A stretch of 64,000 nucleotides of DNA from assembly GCA_900708905.1 (NCBI GenBank), contig CAADRB010000042.1, positions 339,957 through 403,956 of the forward strand, in the 5' to 3' direction. Under the pieces are notes generated by a model. The model was not told where the DNA came from. It saw only the letters and a list, made by a program, of their open reading frames with translations, and ran no database searches. A program made the position numbers and the translations under genes. The DNA comes from Hymenolepis diminuta. Its lineage: Eukaryota; Platyhelminthes; Cestoda; Cyclophyllidea; Hymenolepididae. Below are positions 61,470 through 64,000 of the stretch, piece after piece (the first letter of the stretch is position 1; every line of letters begins with the position of its first letter).

Positions 61470-63470
61470 AAATACTTAAATACGCCAATGAATCAATTCG
61501 ATAGTTATGTATTTATAAAAACAGTTAACACTGTCACTTTGTAAGTAATTTATTTACAATAAAATTAGTTCGGTAATTAGAGCTCGGATATTCATTCATG
61601 CATTATACTGGGAATACTTTGAGTAAAGGTCAACTATAAATGGTATATGTCATTTAATCGATGAGTGGCTTACAAAAGTATTTTTCTCCAATAATTGAAA
61701 TGAAGAACAAAAAAAACTAAAGCCACCAAAGTTACAGCATTATCATTGCAACTATAAAAAATGAAAGACATAGCTTATGAAAATGAATCCGATTTCACAA
61801 AACTGTGCACTTTCGAGAGAGGATATTTATTTGCAACGGTGGTATTCTCAGATCTTCGGGAAAATCAAAGAATTTGGAAAAGTAATAGTGGGATCCTTAC
61901 CCATATCAACCGTAGTCTTCCATATGAAATATTTGATTTAAATTAACCAAAGGTAGAGTGAATTCAGTTGGCGAAACTACTCCAGGAGACCGACAAAAAT
62001 GGGCTAGATATCCCGTTACAAAACTGATGGTTTTTTCTAAAAACTTACCTGAAGCAACAGAGTTTTCCGGGTGGGAAGAACTAGAGTTAAGTTGGGCCAC
62101 ATGCACATTAGACTGCAATATAAATGACTGTGATAATATTATGGATATCACTACTGTACAAATTGGCACAACATCGAAGGGATAGAAGGAAAAGCTCAAG
62201 ACATCATTTCGTTAGATCAGTTCGGAAGTAGCCGATAAAGCCATCCTAATTAATTGATAAATGAAATGAGATATATATACAAACGTCTCTTCGCAAGACG
62301 TCTGTCCCATCTGGTCGTCAATGTCTCCGCGTTATTTTTGGCATCCGTATAGGTACCGATGTGCAAACACTCATCTGAACTGCCTATGAATGCTGTTGTT
62401 GAGATTTTATCGCTCTCAATCACCAGATGTTTGTTGATACTTGTCGTTTATAGTAGAACAAAAGGATTAGAGAAAGGTGGGGGAGAGCTGAAAGGGAAGA
62501 GAGCAAGAATCAGCGCTGAGTGAGCTGAAAAGTTGTTGCAATGACATGGTCAAATTTAAGAGTTGACAGGTCCGCGTTTTTTTCCATCTGCCGAGCAAAT
62601 AATAAGATAATCGTAATCTGGCAATTAGGACAACGAAGAGTTATGGGCCAATATGTGCATCTGATGGAATACTACCCTTTTGAATATTTTCATCACTTTC
62701 CTCATTTTCAATGTTCAATATCATGAAATTCATAAGATGTATGAAAGATAGAAATAAGAACCAAGGATAATAAAGTTCAATGAGTGAGAAAAAGCAATCA
62801 TTTCACATCATGCCCACAATCCTTTGACTTGTGGGCGATATTAATATAAGTATATGTCCTGATCTAGCCAATGGCCAAACCGATCTCCCATGTTTGGCTT
62901 CTCCCATTGGTCCACGCTCTGCGTCCATGTTAAATGCACGCTTCAGTTTGACTAGTTGGATTGCAAACCTACCTCCAGCGTACTTTATGGATTGCACTTC
63001 CATTTTATAACTTCGGATCTGGACGAAACACTAAAACCATAGCGTAATAGAACATTAAAGCCATCTCACTAACATTTGGCGATCTCATTCCATGTTTGCA
63101 AATAACCTCGTTTTTTTCAAATAAAGGAGGGATGACCGGACATTTCGACCCCACTCACTAATTACCAAAATCTCAGTCCGGAATGGTTGTTAAAATTAAG
63201 ACTGTCACCTAATTAGATATAACAAGAAGAAATCGAAGAATCAACCTGAATGAAAAGCTGTATTTGGCAATTTACCGCTATCCAACAAAACTAGGACATT
63301 TTAGATCTCCGGTTTAACGGAAGGACATGATATCGCCAAGGATATGTATTAGAAAAAGCAGAATACAAACTTAATGACACCAGATGAGTCGTTTATATAT
63401 AGATATATTACAATATGGACAAATTAACACTTGAAAGAAAGACACATGGAGAGATTGAAAGGCGCGTTTA
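61470..63470 (-). other. Spacer between TBCE and the DDHD1-like gene; two orphan splice-like segments
   Basis: Two strong minus-strand donors occur: TTGCTTCAG|GTAAGT (exon end 62049, with acceptor TATTGCAG before 62112) and ATATGG|GTAAGG (exon end 61901). The first would enclose 64 bases reading SNVHVAQLNSSSSHPENSVA. They could be 5' untranslated or alternative first exons of the DDHD1-like gene, but I could not join them in frame. The stretch near 63125-63175 resembles 41060-41110 ('gacattt.tcgaccccc', 'aattaccaa'), a small dispersed repeat. Confidence 0.3.
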
Positions 63471-63477
63471 ATTCATT

Positions 63478-63777
63478 CTACACCGACGACCATCGGGCAA
63501 CAAGTCTGTCACCACTAACAACTCCAAAGAAGCCAATTTCTCTAGTATCCAAATCAAGTGGTACTTCAACATTCCCAAACCCCGGTCGAGAAGCAATCGT
63601 CACTAGACAAATACTCGCAGTTGATGATAAATGAAAGAGGCGACGAACAAGCGCTCTAAGATGGTTCACAGTCATCCGAGAGGGAAGACGTCTAACCACT
63701 TCGAGATTACTTCCATTTGGTGGGTCACAGGATATAGTCAGCTCAACTAATCCTTCTTTTAGTGCTTGGATGATTGT
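63478..63777 (-). CDS. TBCE: TBCE, last exon (ubiquitin-like domain)
   Basis: The acceptor GCATTCTATTGTAG|ACAATC is followed by 99 codons and a stop, covering nearly the whole ubiquitin-like domain. Confidence 0.88.
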   Translation of the reverse strand, partial: TIIQALKEGLVELTISCDPPNGSNLEVVRRLPSRMTVNHLRALVRRLFHLSSTASICLVTIASRPGFGNVEVPLDLDTREIGFFGVVSGDRLVARWSSV

Positions 63778-64000
63778 CTACAATAGAATGCGATAAAATT
63801 AAAATCTAATCAAACAGATATAGTGTCTTTTTAAACGTACTTTCGTTTCACTTTGATCCGGAGCGCCATGCTTGTCACAAAGAGCTTTAAAAGTAGGATA
63901 TTTCTTCTCAAAATCGACCTTTGTCTCTTTCCCCAGCTTTTCCGATTCTATCCACGCCTTACCATAGCGTTTTAGGAAGTCCAATTCAGCCCCTCTTCTC
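63478..64000 (-). CDS. TBCE: Tubulin-folding cofactor E, C-terminal part (last two exons; 5' part outside the window)
   Basis: Two exons: 64000-63841 (continuing right) and 63777-63478, joined in phase 0 (SETK then TIIQALKEGL), ending at the TAG at 63478. The family binds alpha-tubulin and, with TBCC, TBCD and others, assembles the alpha/beta-tubulin dimer; its layout is CAP-Gly, leucine-rich repeats, ubiquitin-like domain. Seen here: the linker after the repeats (GAELDFLKRYGKAWIE, YPTFKALCDKHGAPD), then the ubiquitin-like domain with LVELTISCDPP, RRLPSRMTVNHLRALVRRLF, a hydrophobic strand pair and the closing GDRLVARW. The closing 'GD.L.(V/A)RW' and 'MTV..L..L..RLF' are typical of TBCE. TBCB also has a ubiquitin-like domain, but at its N terminus. 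An ATTAAA-like signal lies just past the stop. Confidence 0.88.
63841..64000 (-). CDS. TBCE: TBCE, penultimate exon (partial)
   Basis: Open from the right edge to the donor ACGAAA|GTACGT, phase 0. It encodes the helical linker between the leucine-rich repeats and the ubiquitin-like domain. Confidence 0.85.

Noticed and set aside
62803..63003. Minus-strand 66-codon frame in the TBCE-DDHD1 spacer
   Set aside because: No splice context or known motif. A neighbouring stretch resembles dispersed repeat sequence near 41 kb.
1..64000. CRISPR arrays, bacterial operons, rRNA or true tRNA genes
   Set aside because: None seen. Spliced genes and retroelements mark this as animal nuclear DNA, and the tRNA-like pieces lack paired acceptor stems.

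Overview
The window is AT-rich, intron-rich metazoan DNA. Protein-coding exons lie almost entirely on the minus strand. They have canonical GT-AG junctions, and reading phase carries cleanly across them. Introns fall into two size classes, about 65-75 bases and 1.6-13 kb. The genes are ordinary animal genes set among decayed Gypsy-type LTR elements and tRNA-like SINE pieces. The species cannot be named from sequence alone. Long terminal repeats next to a TGGTGACC primer site (as in CsRn1-type elements) and the mix of tiny and giant introns would suit a flatworm, but other invertebrates are possible.

Layout. 1-1150: 3' end of a plus-strand Gypsy element and its probable LTR. 2235-2577: a plus-strand coding-like stretch that changes frame, tail to tail with the next gene. 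2666-20091 (minus): Ig receptor gene 1, with a leader exon, one cysteine-rich Ig-like ectodomain exon, a transmembrane exon and two cytoplasmic exons (modelled at 440 aa). A 2.4 kb LTR retroelement with intact LTRs and target-site duplication (5514-7924) sits inside its 13 kb intron. 20400-23500: three diverged copies of one repeat. 25146-33954 (minus): Ig receptor gene 2, with a leader exon and two Ig domains, each split over two exons; its 3' end is unresolved. 33955-41245: no gene seen, two SINE copies. 41246-61459 (minus): a complete DDHD1-like intracellular phospholipase A1 gene in 12 exons (788 aa). 63478-64000 (minus): the last two exons of tubulin-folding cofactor E (TBCE), running off the right edge.

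The two Ig receptors are adjacent, in the same orientation, and both have phase-1 leader exons, so they form a small tandem set of single-pass surface proteins. The DDHD1-like enzyme (phosphatidic-acid-preferring phospholipase A1) and TBCE (tubulin dimer assembly) are conserved housekeeping genes with no evident link to the receptors.

The most noteworthy points are the uncharacterised tandem Ig receptors, an inverted repeat pair flanking a single catalytic-domain exon of the DDHD1-like gene (a layout that favours circular RNA), and a hydrophobic N-terminal exon of that same gene. I found no clearly new multi-gene system.
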